In this document: one piece after another, positions 8,825 through 19,281 of the stretch
How the letters are laid out: each line of letters opens with the position of its first letter
Numbering within the stretch: the first letter of the stretch is position 1
Origin: an uncultured Clostridia bacterium
GTDB taxonomy: Bacteria > Bacillota > Clostridia > TANB77 > CAG-508
Length of the DNA stretch: 40,875 nt
Assembly: GCA_944387525.1 (NCBI GenBank)
Contig: CALXFF010000016.1
Coordinates: 1 to 40,875 of the forward strand
Direction of reading: 5' to 3'
The notes under the pieces: model-generated
The model's input: only the letters and a program-made list of their open reading frames with translations
The model's database searches: none
What the model was told of the DNA's origin: nothing
Made by a program: the position numbers and the translations under genes

Positions 8825-8907
8825 TAGTTTTTTGAAAAAAAGTTGTTTTTATTATTAGATTGAATTTTACTTTAAACGTTTGTGGATGTACCAAAATAGA
8901 TTATTTG

Positions 8908-9895
8908 CTATCTAGTTGAAGTCAAATATTCCAATACATCTTCATAACAAGTAATAGGCTTCGCTCCCTGCTTAATTAAATCATTTGTACCAATAGAGTT
9001 TAAAGAATTAATATTTCCGTGGCACAACAAAAACCTCTTTTCCCTGTTCTAATGCAAAATCAACTGTTAATAGCGTTCCACTTTTCTTTTTAGCTTCTAT
9101 AACTAGCACCGCTTCACTCAAACCACTAATTATACGATTTCTAGCTGGGAAATTCATCTTATCTGGCACAGTTCCTAATGGATATTCAGAAATAACAATC
9201 CCCCCAACATTTAATATTTCATTTTGTAAAGTTTCATTTTCTCTTGGATATATAATATCTAATCCACTACCCACTACTGCTATTGGATTACCAATTGCAA
9301 GTAACGAATTGTGGACAAATTTTCCACATGTGGATAAGTTATCCACAATTTTCATATTATTTTTTCCACATGTGCATAACTTATCCACTTTTTTAGCATT
9401 GAGATTTCCTATATGTGAATAACTATCCACACCTTTTGCTAATCCACTAACTATATTAAATCCACTTTTTGCTAAACTATATCCAAAATATTTTGCAGCT
9501 TTTTTTCCATATTCACTCGCTTCTCTACAACCGATAATTGCAATAGAAGGTCCTTGCAAATTTTTAATATTTCCTTTTGCAAATAAACTTATAGGATAAT
9601 CATATATATTTTTTAATACCTGTGGATAACTTTCATCATTTATTGAAATAATATCTACATCTAATTCTTTCATCTTTCTTATTTGCTCATCAACTTGTTT
9701 TTTTATTTTTTCATCAATAATATTTTCTGCTAGCTTCTCCTCTATTCCATCAATTTCCATTAAATCTTTTTTTGATAAATTATATATTTTCTCTGGATTT
9801 TTAAAGATTTCTAATAGTTTTTGCTTTCTTCTACTCCCTAAATTTTCTACCATAGAAAACCAAATCCAAAATCTCTTTTCTTCTAAATTTTTCAT
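8908..9895 (-). CDS. dprA: DNA processing protein DprA, with +1 shift at CGG and a palindromic insert
   Basis: DprA loads RecA on incoming single-stranded DNA in transformation. Visible: an N-terminal HhH-like region (MEIDGIEEKLAENI), the Rossmann-type core with SIAIIGCREAS near 117-127, SGLAKGVDSYSH near 150-161, GSGLDIIYPREN near 209-220 and NFPARNRIISGLS near 248-260. In the zero frame it stops at VVPRKY. Skipping the C of CGG (9017-9019) gives VVPGNINSLNSIGTNDLIKQG and ends at 8908, the normal DprA ending, for 328 aa. Residues about 168-202 are an insertion rich in VDKLCTCGK-type repeats, encoded by a palindromic DnaA-box-like cluster. The start at 9895 fits the family N-terminus; the longer reading to 10033 runs into a hairpin. 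No perfect ribosome site supports it. Confidence 0.88.
9017..9019 (-). other. CGG +1 recoding site in dprA
   Basis: Minus-strand reading CCA CGG AAA TAT TAA. Dropping the C gives CCA GGA AAT ATT (PGNI), the conserved DprA VPGN motif, and 36 further codons. Zero-frame translation ends three codons later. Confidence 0.85.
9309..9431. repeat. Palindromic cluster of DnaA-box-like 9-mers inside dprA
   Basis: Two perfect TTATCCACA boxes face each other with one base between them (9329-9337 and 9339-9347). Near matches (one mismatch) occur at 9310-9318, 9320-9328, 9362-9370, 9371-9379, 9381-9389, 9414-9422 and 9423-9431. Another perfect box lies nearby at 9621-9629 in normal dprA sequence. The cluster corresponds to a translated insertion in DprA, so it looks like a mobile palindromic element that keeps the reading frame open; DnaA binding is a possibility only. 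Confidence 0.7.
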
Positions 9896-10010
9896 AAATT
9901 TATTATATATATTCCACCTTTCTATTTTAAATTTCATCTTTTTTTGGATTTTATCGAAATAATAACGAATGAATAAATTTTCGAATAAAATAAATAAAAT
10001 TTCTAATTTT

Positions 10011-10044
10011 CCTGTAATAGAATATTGATTCACTTCTATTACAG
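10011..10044. terminator. Hairpin between folD and dprA
   Basis: CCTGTAATAGAA (10011-10022) pairs with TTCTATTACAGG (10033-10044) around a 10-nt loop. On the minus strand the stem is followed by AAAATTAGAAATTTT, on plus by AATTTTTTG. It may attenuate folD transcription before dprA. Its position argues against translation of dprA from 10033. Confidence 0.55.
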
Positions 10045-10121
10045 GAATTTTTTGATTTCAATTTTTTAAAATTTACATATTAATAAAATTGATTAACAAT
10101 TAATGTATTTAACATCATTAT

Positions 10122-10985
10122 TTAAAACATTGTATTTTCACTATTTTGCTCTTTTGCCGCTTTTATAACATTATTCATAAGCATAGCTATTGTCATAGGG
10201 CCAACTCCTCCAGGAACTGGTGTTATATAACTTGCTATTGGTTCAACTTCTTTAAAATCAACATCACCAACAAGTTTTCCATCTTCATTTCTATTGATTC
10301 CAACATCAATTATAACTACTCCTGGTTTAACCATATCTTTAGTAACAAATTTAGCTTTTCCTATTGCTGAAATTACTACATCTGCTCTTTTTGTATGCTC
10401 TTTCAAATTTTTAGTTTTAGAATGGCATACTGTAACAGTTGCATTTTTTGATAAACAACATTGTATTAAAGGTTTTCCAACAATATTACTTCTTCCTAAT
10501 ATTACCACATCTTTACCTGTTAAGTCAATATTATACTCTTCAAACATTTTCATAACACCATATGGTGTACATGATATAAATGTATCTTCTCCTATACACA
10601 ATTTTCCCACACTTGATGGTGTAAAGCCATCCACATCTTTTCTATATGTAATTGTTTTAAATGCTTGATTTATATTTAAATGATCTGGTACTGGACTTTG
10701 TAATAAAATTCCATTTATAGTTTTATCTTCATTTAATTTTTTTATTAAATCAATCAATTCTTCTTGTGTTGTTTCATCTGATAAAAGATGTTCTTCATAT
10801 TCTATACCTATTTCTTCACAAGCTCTACTTTTATTTCTCACATACACTTTAGATGCTGGATTGTCTCCAACCATTATTACTGCAAGTTTTGGATTTATTC
10901 CATTTGATTTTAATTCATCACATTCAACTTTTAATTCTTTTCTTATTTTTTTTGCTAATTCTTTTCCATCAATAATTGTTGCCAT
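10122..10985 (-). CDS. folD: Bifunctional methylenetetrahydrofolate dehydrogenase / methenyltetrahydrofolate cyclohydrolase
   Basis: 287 aa, full length for FolD, which interconverts methylene-, methenyl- and formyl-tetrahydrofolate in the cytosol for purine and formyl-Met synthesis. Visible motifs: VGDNPASKVYVRNKSRACEE with the catalytic YxxxK (Y and K of YVRNK), LLQSPVPDH, the DVDGF motif, the NADP-binding VILGRSNIVGKP, and the C-terminal TPVPGGVGPMT. The start at 10985 gives the family-typical MATIIDGK; a TTG at 11009 in frame is less likely. Lies upstream of dprA on the same strand. Confidence 0.97.
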   Translation of the reverse strand: MATIIDGKELAKKIRKELKVECDELKSNGINPKLAVIMVGDNPASKVYVRNKSRACEEIGIEYEEHLLSDETTQEELIDLIKKLNEDKTINGILLQSPVPDHLNINQAFKTITYRKDVDGFTPSSVGKLCIGEDTFISCTPYGVMKMFEEYNIDLTGKDVVILGRSNIVGKPLIQCCLSKNATVTVCHSKTKNLKEHTKRADVVISAIGKAKFVTKDMVKPGVVIIDVGINRNEDGKLVGDVDFKEVEPIASYITPVPGGVGPMTIAMLMNNVIKAAKEQNSENTMF

Positions 10986-11107
10986 TCTTATTTCATACCT
11001 TTCTATCAATCTTTTTTTATTTTCAATTTCTAATTTATTTTTTTTGTTCCAACTTTCTTAATTTTAATTTTTATTTATTAATAACCTTTTATGATGAAAT
11101 CTATCAT

Positions 11108-11350
11108 TTAATCATCTGTTGTCATTTTATATTCAATATCTTCCATATGTGGAAACATCTCTTTGACTCTTTTTAAAGTCAACATCAACATTTTGGGTTG
11201 TGGATTTTTTTTGTGATCTGATAATAGTTTTTGTGTATAACAATTTTCTGCTGTTTTAAATAAAAGATATCTATTTCCAACATAAGTATAATATATTTGA
11301 TATCCATTTTTTAAGTCAAACCACATTCTTTCAAATGAATAATCTTCCAT
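11108..11350 (-). CDS. Small hypothetical protein, 80 aa
   Basis: Compact acidic/aromatic protein (MEDYSFERMWFDLKNGYQIYY...) with no recognised domain and no membrane segment. AAAGGA lies about 13 nt before the ATG. It follows ligA by about 40 bp and precedes folD in the transcription direction, so it is probably part of that unit. Function unknown. Confidence 0.7.
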   Translation of the reverse strand: MEDYSFERMWFDLKNGYQIYYTYVGNRYLLFKTAENCYTQKLLSDHKKNPQPKMLMLTLKRVKEMFPHMEDIEYKMTTDD

Positions 11351-11391
11351 TAATTTTTTCGTTCCTTTCTTAAGAATTTATCACTATTTGG

Positions 11392-13515
<2,124 letters not shown>

Positions 13516-13547
13516 TTATTTTTTTCTTATGTATTATATACAATTTT

Positions 13548-13593
13548 TCAAAAAAAGAAAAGGAATTTTATAAAATATTATAATTCCTTTTCT
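13548..13593 (-). terminator. Terminator after the duplicated coiled-coil gene
   Basis: Minus strand: AGAAAAGGAATT pairs with AATTCCTTTTCT (plus positions 13582-13593 and 13556-13567), followed by seven T. The stem starts inside the last codons of the gene. Confidence 0.8.
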
Positions 13594-15698
13594 TCTATTA
13601 ATCTTTCTAAATCTTTTTTGCAATCTCCTAAAATTAAATCCGCCTCTGATAACCCTTTATCTCCTACTATTACAAGACCTTTTTGACCATTAGAAATCTG
13701 ACTATGTACCTTTTCTTTATATTTTTCCAAATTTTCTACATCTATATATATCTTCTTTGTTTCATTATATTTTAAAGTTTTTTCATCTATTGGTGGGATA
13801 TAGTATTCTATTCCTTCTTTTTTTAACACTTCTAGTATTGGTAGCATTGGTCTTAAGTATGGTACTTCTATATAGAATTTCATTTCTGGTACTTGAGTTT
13901 TACCTTTTTCTTGAACTAATTTTTCATATGTTTTTCTTATTGATTCCCTTGCCTCGTTCCTTTCTGGTATTGAATTACTATTTTGATGTAAAAAAGGATA
14001 TAATTTATCTGAAATTTTTACCTCATTATTTGTATTATTTTTTTGTAAATATATAGCAAATACTTTTGAAAATTTTATATCTAATAACTTTTGGCCATTA
14101 TTTAGATACTCATCATATCCATTGGCTTCAAATTTCATGTCTTTTCTTATAGTTTTACCCTTTGTTATAGCAATTACAGTATTACTTTTATCATCATCTA
14201 CATCTGGTAATATAGTAACTCTAATTCCTTTTTCTCTTGCATTTACTAAGTATTCGTAAATTTCTCCTCTTTTTACTCTCATAAAAGAAATATCATCTGT
14301 TGCCATTTCACTTTTTTCGTCTAATAGTCCTTTTGATTCTCCAACTTCTTTTTCATATTGTAATATATCTTTATAACTTTGTGTAACATCAAAACTTTTA
14401 TCATCTATTTTTTTAATTTGTTGTCTTTGCTCTTGTTCAGATAAACTTGCATATTGTTTTTTTCTTTCTTCTCTTGCTATTCTTTCTTGTTCCTGTTTTC
14501 TTTCTTCAGCTTGTTTTTCTTCCTGCTCTTTTAATCTTTTTTCTTCTATTTCTTTTATAAATGGTACATCAGTTCCTGCAAAAACCCAATCTTTCAAATT
14601 TACAGTTTCTAATCCTATTGTAACTTGACCTTTTTCTTGATTAGATATTTCACTATGTATTTTTTCTTTATATTTTTCTAGATTTTTTCTGTCAATATAT
14701 ATTTTTTTAGTCATTTTCTCTTTTCTTGTTACTTCATCAGCAGGTAAAAGATAATATTCTATTCCTGCTTGTTTTAATTGTTCTAAAATTGGACATATTG
14801 GTCTTTTATATGGTATTTCTAGATAGAATTTTATATCTTTTATATCATGTTCTGTACTTGCCATATATTCTATTTTATTATACACTTTGTAAAATTTTTC
14901 TACTGTTGTTCCAGGAGAACATACACTATTATCAAAATATATTTTCCCATCAGAATCTATTGCTATATTATCAAAATATTCTTTTCCAATTTGATTACAT
15001 AAATAAACAAATCCTAAACTTACACTACCTTTTAACTTTCTAGGAATCTGCAAGTACGCTTTAATCTTTCGAGGAATATTTTTTTCTATCTCATTCCAAT
15101 CAATTCCTGATGGAAGAATCAATAAATTATTTGACTGTTCTTCATCTGTTAATATTCCGAATTGTATATTTTGTTTTTTTAATTCCATCATCATACTATA
15201 TAATTTAGATTTATCTACTCTAATTACTATGCTTCCTTCAGTTTTTAATAAGCTTCTATCTGTTAATAATCCTTTTTCATTTGCTACGTCTAATTCATAA
15301 GACAAAATATTTTTATAATTTTGAATTGGGTCAAAATTACTTTCATCAATTTGTTCAATTTTTTCTTTTTGTTGTTCTTCTGTTAAACCTTTATATGTTT
15401 CTCTTTCTTTTTCTAATTCTTCTTGCCTTTTTTTCTCTGCCTCTTCTTGTCTTTGTTTTTCTTCAATCTCTTGTTTTAATTTTTCTGTATCCCTATCTAA
15501 AAAAGTAATTTTATCTCTTAATACTTTCATAGTTTCAACATATAAACGCATAATTTCATCATTATCAAAAACGTCTGTAATAAGTCTTTGTTGTTCTTCT
15601 GTATATGCATTTCCTAATTGATTAATTATTTTATCTATGTTTTTTTCTTGCTCTTCTAATGTTATTTTTTCCTCATGATATATACTTTTATAAAACAA
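13578..15698 (-). CDS. Unknown protein with two copies of a long domain joined by coiled coils
   Basis: About 706 aa, no signal peptide or membrane segment. The protein is an internal duplication: a unit starting GLTEEQQKEKIEQIDESNFD (about 104) recurs as SLSEQEQRQQIKKIDDKSFD (about 425). Each unit is preceded by an EK/EQ-rich coiled coil and ends with a matching block: KFYLEIPYKRP...ILEQLKQAGIEYYLLP in the first and KFYIEVPYLRP...ILEVLKKEGIEYYIPP in the second, then KKIYID.NLEKYKEK.HS.IS. I do not recognise the domain. The 5' end is uncertain: the only upstream start is a TTG at 15698 with no ribosome site, 3 nt beyond the sortase terminator. An internal start is possible. Confidence 0.7.
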   Translation of the reverse strand: MFYKSIYHEEKITLEEQEKNIDKIINQLGNAYTEEQQRLITDVFDNDEIMRLYVETMKVLRDKITFLDRDTEKLKQEIEEKQRQEEAEKKRQEELEKERETYKGLTEEQQKEKIEQIDESNFDPIQNYKNILSYELDVANEKGLLTDRSLLKTEGSIVIRVDKSKLYSMMMELKKQNIQFGILTDEEQSNNLLILPSGIDWNEIEKNIPRKIKAYLQIPRKLKGSVSLGFVYLCNQIGKEYFDNIAIDSDGKIYFDNSVCSPGTTVEKFYKVYNKIEYMASTEHDIKDIKFYLEIPYKRPICPILEQLKQAGIEYYLLPADEVTRKEKMTKKIYIDRKNLEKYKEKIHSEISNQEKGQVTIGLETVNLKDWVFAGTDVPFIKEIEEKRLKEQEEKQAEERKQEQERIAREERKKQYASLSEQEQRQQIKKIDDKSFDVTQSYKDILQYEKEVGESKGLLDEKSEMATDDISFMRVKRGEIYEYLVNAREKGIRVTILPDVDDDKSNTVIAITKGKTIRKDMKFEANGYDEYLNNGQKLLDIKFSKVFAIYLQKNNTNNEVKISDKLYPFLHQNSNSIPERNEARESIRKTYEKLVQEKGKTQVPEMKFYIEVPYLRPMLPILEVLKKEGIEYYIPPIDEKTLKYNETKKIYIDVENLEKYKEKVHSQISNGQKGLVIVGDKGLSEADLILGDCKKDLERLIEEKEL

Positions 15699-15700
15699 AA

Positions 15701-15740
15701 AAACTAAGAGATTTTTATTTCTCTTAGTTTAAATTTAATT
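15701..15740 (-). terminator. Terminator of the sortase gene
   Basis: Minus strand: AAACTAAGAG, 10-nt loop, CTCTTAGTTT, followed by TTTTTGTTTT. It lies about 25 bp past the sortase stop and directly before the next gene. Confidence 0.8.
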
Positions 15741-15754
15741 TTTTATTAAATTGT

Positions 15755-16426
15755 TTAAGCATTATAATTTTCTACTCTAGCACATATAATCAATCTTGCA
15801 CTACTATCATCTGTACAAGTAGATAATGTAACTTCTGGAACTCCACCTGTATCTCTTTGGTAGAAAGATGTATCTTCTGGTGTTGTTTCAAATTTATTAT
15901 ATATTGTATATGTTAATCTTTCTCCATCATTATCTGTAATATAAATTACATCACCTATATTTAATTTTTTATTATTTGAGAAGAATAAGTTATTTCTATA
16001 ATTGTGTCCTATAATAACACTATTTCCTGGTTCATTTAATCCTACTCCATATAAAAATGCAACTGCTGTTTCTATTGATTTTTTTGTTACTTTTTCTAGA
16101 ACAGGATATTTAAAGTTTGTTGCAGGAATTTCCATTGTTCCTAGCACTCCAAATCCTTTATATGTCTTTTTAGTTGTACTACCAGAAGAAGTGTTAGAAT
16201 CTTGTAATTGATCAAATGGATTTTCATCAGTTGTGTTTGTTGAATTGTCATTTGCCTGTCCATCAGCAACTTCACCTTGGAAATCATCAACAAATGCAGA
16301 TGTATCTCTTGATATTACATAGTTTTGATAATAGTTGTATGCTAAAAATCCTAAAAGTCCTAATACTGCAACAATTACTATAACTAATATTACTGTTAAT
16401 ACTTTACTATATTTACTCTCAAACAT
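15755..16426 (-). CDS. Sortase (class D/E-like), membrane-anchored transpeptidase
   Basis: 223 aa. Sortases cut a C-terminal sorting motif and attach proteins to the wall or link pilin subunits. One N-terminal membrane helix (about 8-31) is followed by a Ser/Thr/Asn-rich linker (60-88) and the beta-barrel domain. Catalytic residues visible: H141 in VIIGHNYRN, C204 in TLSTCT and R211 in ARLIICARV. The TLSTC form suggests class D or E. The start has GGAGG 8 nt upstream and an extended -10 promoter at 16464-16472. No protein with an obvious LPXTG-like signal is encoded in this window, so its substrates lie elsewhere. Confidence 0.9.
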   Translation of the reverse strand: MFESKYSKVLTVILVIVIVAVLGLLGFLAYNYYQNYVISRDTSAFVDDFQGEVADGQANDNSTNTTDENPFDQLQDSNTSSGSTTKKTYKGFGVLGTMEIPATNFKYPVLEKVTKKSIETAVAFLYGVGLNEPGNSVIIGHNYRNNLFFSNNKKLNIGDVIYITDNDGERLTYTIYNKFETTPEDTSFYQRDTGGVPEVTLSTCTDDSSARLIICARVENYNA

Positions 16427-16463
16427 AATATTTTACCTCCGTATCTCTTTTCACTCTATTATA

Positions 16464-16472
16464 ATTATACCA
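16464..16472 (-). promoter_or_regulatory. Extended -10 promoter of the sortase gene
   Basis: Minus strand TGTGGTATAAT, i.e. TG-G-TATAAT, about 38 bp upstream of the sortase ATG. No convincing -35 box at 16-18 bp. Confidence 0.5.
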
Positions 16473-16547
16473 CATTTATTACAAAAAGTGTATAGTTTTC
16501 GTAAAATTAGTTAAATAAACTAAAATTTATGCTTTTAACAATAAAAT

Positions 16548-16566
16548 GGAACGTTTCTCACGTTCC
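16548..16566. terminator. Hairpin downstream of hit
   Basis: GGAACGT (16548-16554) and ACGTTCC (16560-16566) around a 5-nt loop. On the minus strand it is followed by ATTTTATTG, so it may end the alaS/hit transcript. Confidence 0.5.
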
Positions 16567-16600
16567 TTAATACTTTCTGTTATTTAATTTTAGCATTTAC

Positions 16601-16945
16601 TTAGACAATTTTTTCTCCTAGTCTTTTTCCCGCTAAAACATGAAAATGTAAATGCATTACTTCTTGTCCGCCATTTTTACCACAATTTACAATTACTCTA
16701 AAACCTTCATCTTTAAATCCTTTATCTTCTGCTATTTTATTTATAACCCCATAAATTTTACCAACCAATTTTTCATCTTCTGGCTTCATATCAGCTAAAG
16801 AATTAATATGTTTTTTTGGTATAACTAATATATGAATAGGCGCTGCTGGATTTACATCATTAAAAGCTAATATTTCATCATCTTCATAAACTTTAGTTGA
16901 AGGAATTTCACCTCTAATTATTTTACAAAAAATACAATCCTCCAT
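16601..16945 (-). CDS. HIT family nucleotide-binding protein (HINT type)
   Basis: 114 aa, the typical length of bacterial HINT proteins, which hydrolyse purine nucleoside phosphoramidates and related AMP-lysine adducts. The N-terminal CIFCKIIRGEIPS and the histidine triad H98-L-H100-F-H102 (EVMHLHFHV) are clear, with the N-x-G/S-nucleotide-contact segment NCGKNGGQ just before. AAAGGA lies 11 nt before the ATG. It follows alaS on the same strand, which fits the known role of HINT proteins in removing aminoacyl-adenylates, though that link is an inference. Confidence 0.95.
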   Translation of the reverse strand: MEDCIFCKIIRGEIPSTKVYEDDEILAFNDVNPAAPIHILVIPKKHINSLADMKPEDEKLVGKIYGVINKIAEDKGFKDEGFRVIVNCGKNGGQEVMHLHFHVLAGKRLGEKIV

Positions 16946-17019
16946 TTTACTCTCATTCCTTTCTAAACTTTAAATTTTAACATGATTGGAAAAGAATTAA
17001 ATTTTGGCAAGGAAAACGA

Positions 17020-17068
17020 ATTTGAAATTTATGAGGCGTACTTTTTGTACGTTGATTAAATTTCAAAT
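17020..17068. repeat. Long perfect hairpin between alaS and hit
   Basis: ATTTGAAATTTA (17020-17031) pairs perfectly with TAAATTTCAAAT (17057-17068), and inside it CGTAC pairs with GTACG. A smaller hairpin TTTGAC/GTCAAA follows at 17073-17087. It could be an RNA-level processing or attenuation site; a run of T is not present on either side. Confidence 0.6.
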
Positions 17069-17101
17069 GAAGTTTGACGTAGTCAAAATTGTAATTATTT
17101 T

Positions 17102-18859
17102 TCAATCAGCAATCAAAACTGCTTTAATCCTTCTAACTCCTGAAGAACTAGACTCTTCTTTCTTTATTTTAAATGTTCCCATATCTCCTGTATGTGTTAC
17201 ATGAGGTCCTCCACAAATTTCTTTGCTGAAATCTCCTATTGTATATACTTTTACTTTATCTCCATATTTATCAGTAAATAATCCTATTGCTCCAGATTTT
17301 TTAGCATCTTCATAGCTCATTTCTTCACATGTTACCGGCAAGTCTCTTTTTATTTGCTCATTCACTAAATCCTCTACTTTTTGGATTTCTTCTTTTGTCA
17401 TTTTTTGTGGATGTGTAAAGTCAAAACGTAATCTTTCTTCTGTTATATTAGAACCACTTTGTTTTACATGTTCTCCTAATACTTCTCTTAATGCTTCATG
17501 TAAAAGATGTGTTGCTGTATGATATGCTATTGTTTTTTCGTTTTGGTCTGCTAATCCACCTTTAAATTTATGTTCTGCTCCTTGTCTTGATTTTTCTTGA
17601 TGCTCTTTGAATAATTTTTCGAATTCTTTTAAATCTACTTTAAATCCATTTTCTTCAGCTAATTCTTTTGTTACTTCTGGTGGAAATCCATAAGTATCAT
17701 AAAGTCTAAATACTACTGTTCCTGGAATTGTGTCTACGTTATTTTCTTTTAATTTTGCAACTTGTTTTTCAAATTCTCTTTCGCCATGTGATAGTGTTTT
17801 TACAAATTTATTTTTTTCTTCTATTATTACATTTTTTATAACTTCTCTATTTTTTTCTAAGTCTGGATACATTTCTTTTAGATTATCAACATTTATATCT
17901 ATTAAAGTTGATAATTCATTTAAATCTATTTGTAATTTGTTCATATGTCTTATCATTCTTCTGATTAGTCTTCTTAATACATAACCTCTATCCAAATTAC
18001 TTGGTCTACCACCATCAGATATTATCATCATACTTGAACGCAAATGTTCTGCTACTATTCTTCTACTTTCGATTATATCTACTTTTTGAATTTCTTTTAG
18101 TTTATCCATTACTGGTAAGAATAATTCTGTATCAAAAGGTGTTTCTTTTCCTTGTAATAACATAGTCATTCTTTCTAATCCTAATCCAGTATCTACATTT
18201 CTTTGTTTTAATTTAGAATACCCATTTTGGTCTTTGAAATATTCCATAAAAACATTATTCCATATTTCGACATATTTTCCACAATCACAACTAGGCTGAC
18301 AATCTGGTCCACATGCTGGTTTTCCTGTATCATAGAACATTTCTGTATCTGGTCCACATGGTCCTTCTTCTCCAGCTATCCACCAGTTATCATCTTTCCC
18401 ATAGAAATATATTCTTTCTTCTGGAATTCCTGCTCTTTTCCATGCATTTGCTGAAACTTCATCTTTTGGGCAATCCTCGTCTCCAGCAAAACATGTTACT
18501 GATAACTTTTCTACTGGTATTCCTAATTCCTTTGTTAAGAAATCAAAACTCATTTGGATTGACTCGTCTTTGAAATAGTCTCCTAATGACCAATTTCCTA
18601 ACATTTCAAAATATGTTAGATGTCTATTATCTCCTACTTCGTCAATGTCATTTGTTCTTACACATTTTTGATAATCTGTTAATCTAGTTCCTTGTGGGTG
18701 TTTTTCACCTAATAGATATGGTACTAATGGCTGCATTCCTGCTGTTGTAAATAATACTGATGGGTCATTTTCTGGTATTAATGGTGCAGATGGTATTACT
18801 GCATGTCCATGTTCTTTGAAAAAATTTAAGTATTTGTTTCTTATTTCTATTGCTTTCAT
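17102..18859 (-). CDS. alaS: Alanine--tRNA ligase, short form without the C-terminal domain
   Basis: Charges tRNA-Ala. 585 aa against about 870 in most bacteria. The class II catalytic core is complete: KYLNFFKEHGHAVIPSAPL motif 1 region, TAGMQPLVPYLLG, motif 2 (RLTDYQKCVRTND, YFEMLGNWS), GLERM motif 3. The editing domain has the zinc-binding HTATHLLHEA and CGGPHV motifs. The protein then ends at RRIKAVLIAD; the oligomerising C-Ala domain is absent, and the sequence beyond carries no continuation. The start at 18859 has AAGGA with 10-nt spacing; an ATG at 18868 is too close to the ribosome site. No T-box leader is seen; a promoter lies at 18917-18946. Confidence 0.95.
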   Translation of the reverse strand: MKAIEIRNKYLNFFKEHGHAVIPSAPLIPENDPSVLFTTAGMQPLVPYLLGEKHPQGTRLTDYQKCVRTNDIDEVGDNRHLTYFEMLGNWSLGDYFKDESIQMSFDFLTKELGIPVEKLSVTCFAGDEDCPKDEVSANAWKRAGIPEERIYFYGKDDNWWIAGEEGPCGPDTEMFYDTGKPACGPDCQPSCDCGKYVEIWNNVFMEYFKDQNGYSKLKQRNVDTGLGLERMTMLLQGKETPFDTELFLPVMDKLKEIQKVDIIESRRIVAEHLRSSMMIISDGGRPSNLDRGYVLRRLIRRMIRHMNKLQIDLNELSTLIDINVDNLKEMYPDLEKNREVIKNVIIEEKNKFVKTLSHGEREFEKQVAKLKENNVDTIPGTVVFRLYDTYGFPPEVTKELAEENGFKVDLKEFEKLFKEHQEKSRQGAEHKFKGGLADQNEKTIAYHTATHLLHEALREVLGEHVKQSGSNITEERLRFDFTHPQKMTKEEIQKVEDLVNEQIKRDLPVTCEEMSYEDAKKSGAIGLFTDKYGDKVKVYTIGDFSKEICGGPHVTHTGDMGTFKIKKEESSSSGVRRIKAVLIAD

Positions 18860-18916
18860 TTTAGTCATTTCCTTTCTTTTCTATGTTATTTATTTCTATT
18901 TGTTTACGTATTGATT

Positions 18917-18946
18917 ATTGTATAACTCTGTTAGTTTTTCGTTCAA
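18917..18946 (-). promoter_or_regulatory. Predicted promoter of alaS
   Basis: Minus strand TTGAAC (18941-18946), then TATACAAT; spacing 16 bp to TATACA or 18 bp to TACAAT. About 58 bp upstream of the alaS start. Confidence 0.5.
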
Positions 18947-18985
18947 ATTCATTAAGTACGTTCTAATTTTACTACATAAATACGA

Positions 18986-19024
18986 AAATAGCAAGATTTT
19001 CTTGCTATTTATTCTTCTTCTTTT
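18986..19024. terminator. Bidirectional hairpin upstream of alaS
   Basis: AAATAGCAAGA, loop TTT, TCTTGCTATTT followed on plus by ATTCTTCTTCTTTT and on minus by TCGTATTT. It could stop minus-strand transcription from spoVT before the alaS promoter. Confidence 0.55.
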
Positions 19025-19281
19025 AAATTTCACACACGATTAATTATGTATCTTTCATGTACATTATCTTGTATATCATTGTTAATTTTAAAACAAGCTA
19101 TAATTCACTATTTCAAGTTTCTTAATTTAATTTTTAAATTTTAATTACAATTTTTTAATTTAATATACTGTATACATCTAAAAATATATTTATATACACG
19201 ACTTCTAATGTATTAAAATTACTTCTAAATATTTTTTGTTAAAATATAATTAAATTTTTTAAGGTTTACAAGGAGGTTACA

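Larger units (their letters stand above)
18869..19281. other. Divergent intergenic region between alaS and the XRE regulator
   Basis: 413 bp, very AT-rich, no gene seen. It holds the alaS promoter (18917-18946), a bidirectional hairpin (18986-19010) and a TATAAT (19245-19250) that may serve the XRE gene. No T-box specifier or GGTGG-type antiterminator motif is seen upstream of alaS. Confidence 0.55.

Noticed and set aside
9017..9019. Classical P-site slippage as the cause of the +1 shift
   Set aside because: Re-pairing in the +1 frame is good only for TTT; CCA to CAC, ACA to CAC and CAA to AAC would pair poorly. No Shine-Dalgarno-like stimulator as in prfB is seen upstream.
9309..9431. Chromosomal replication origin
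   Set aside because: DnaA-like boxes are present but lie inside a translated part of dprA; there is no dnaA, dnaN or AT-rich unwinding region next to them.
18860..19280. T-box riboswitch upstream of alaS or trpS
   Set aside because: No T-box consensus or specifier hairpin is visible upstream of alaS, and trpS has only about 50 bp of upstream space.
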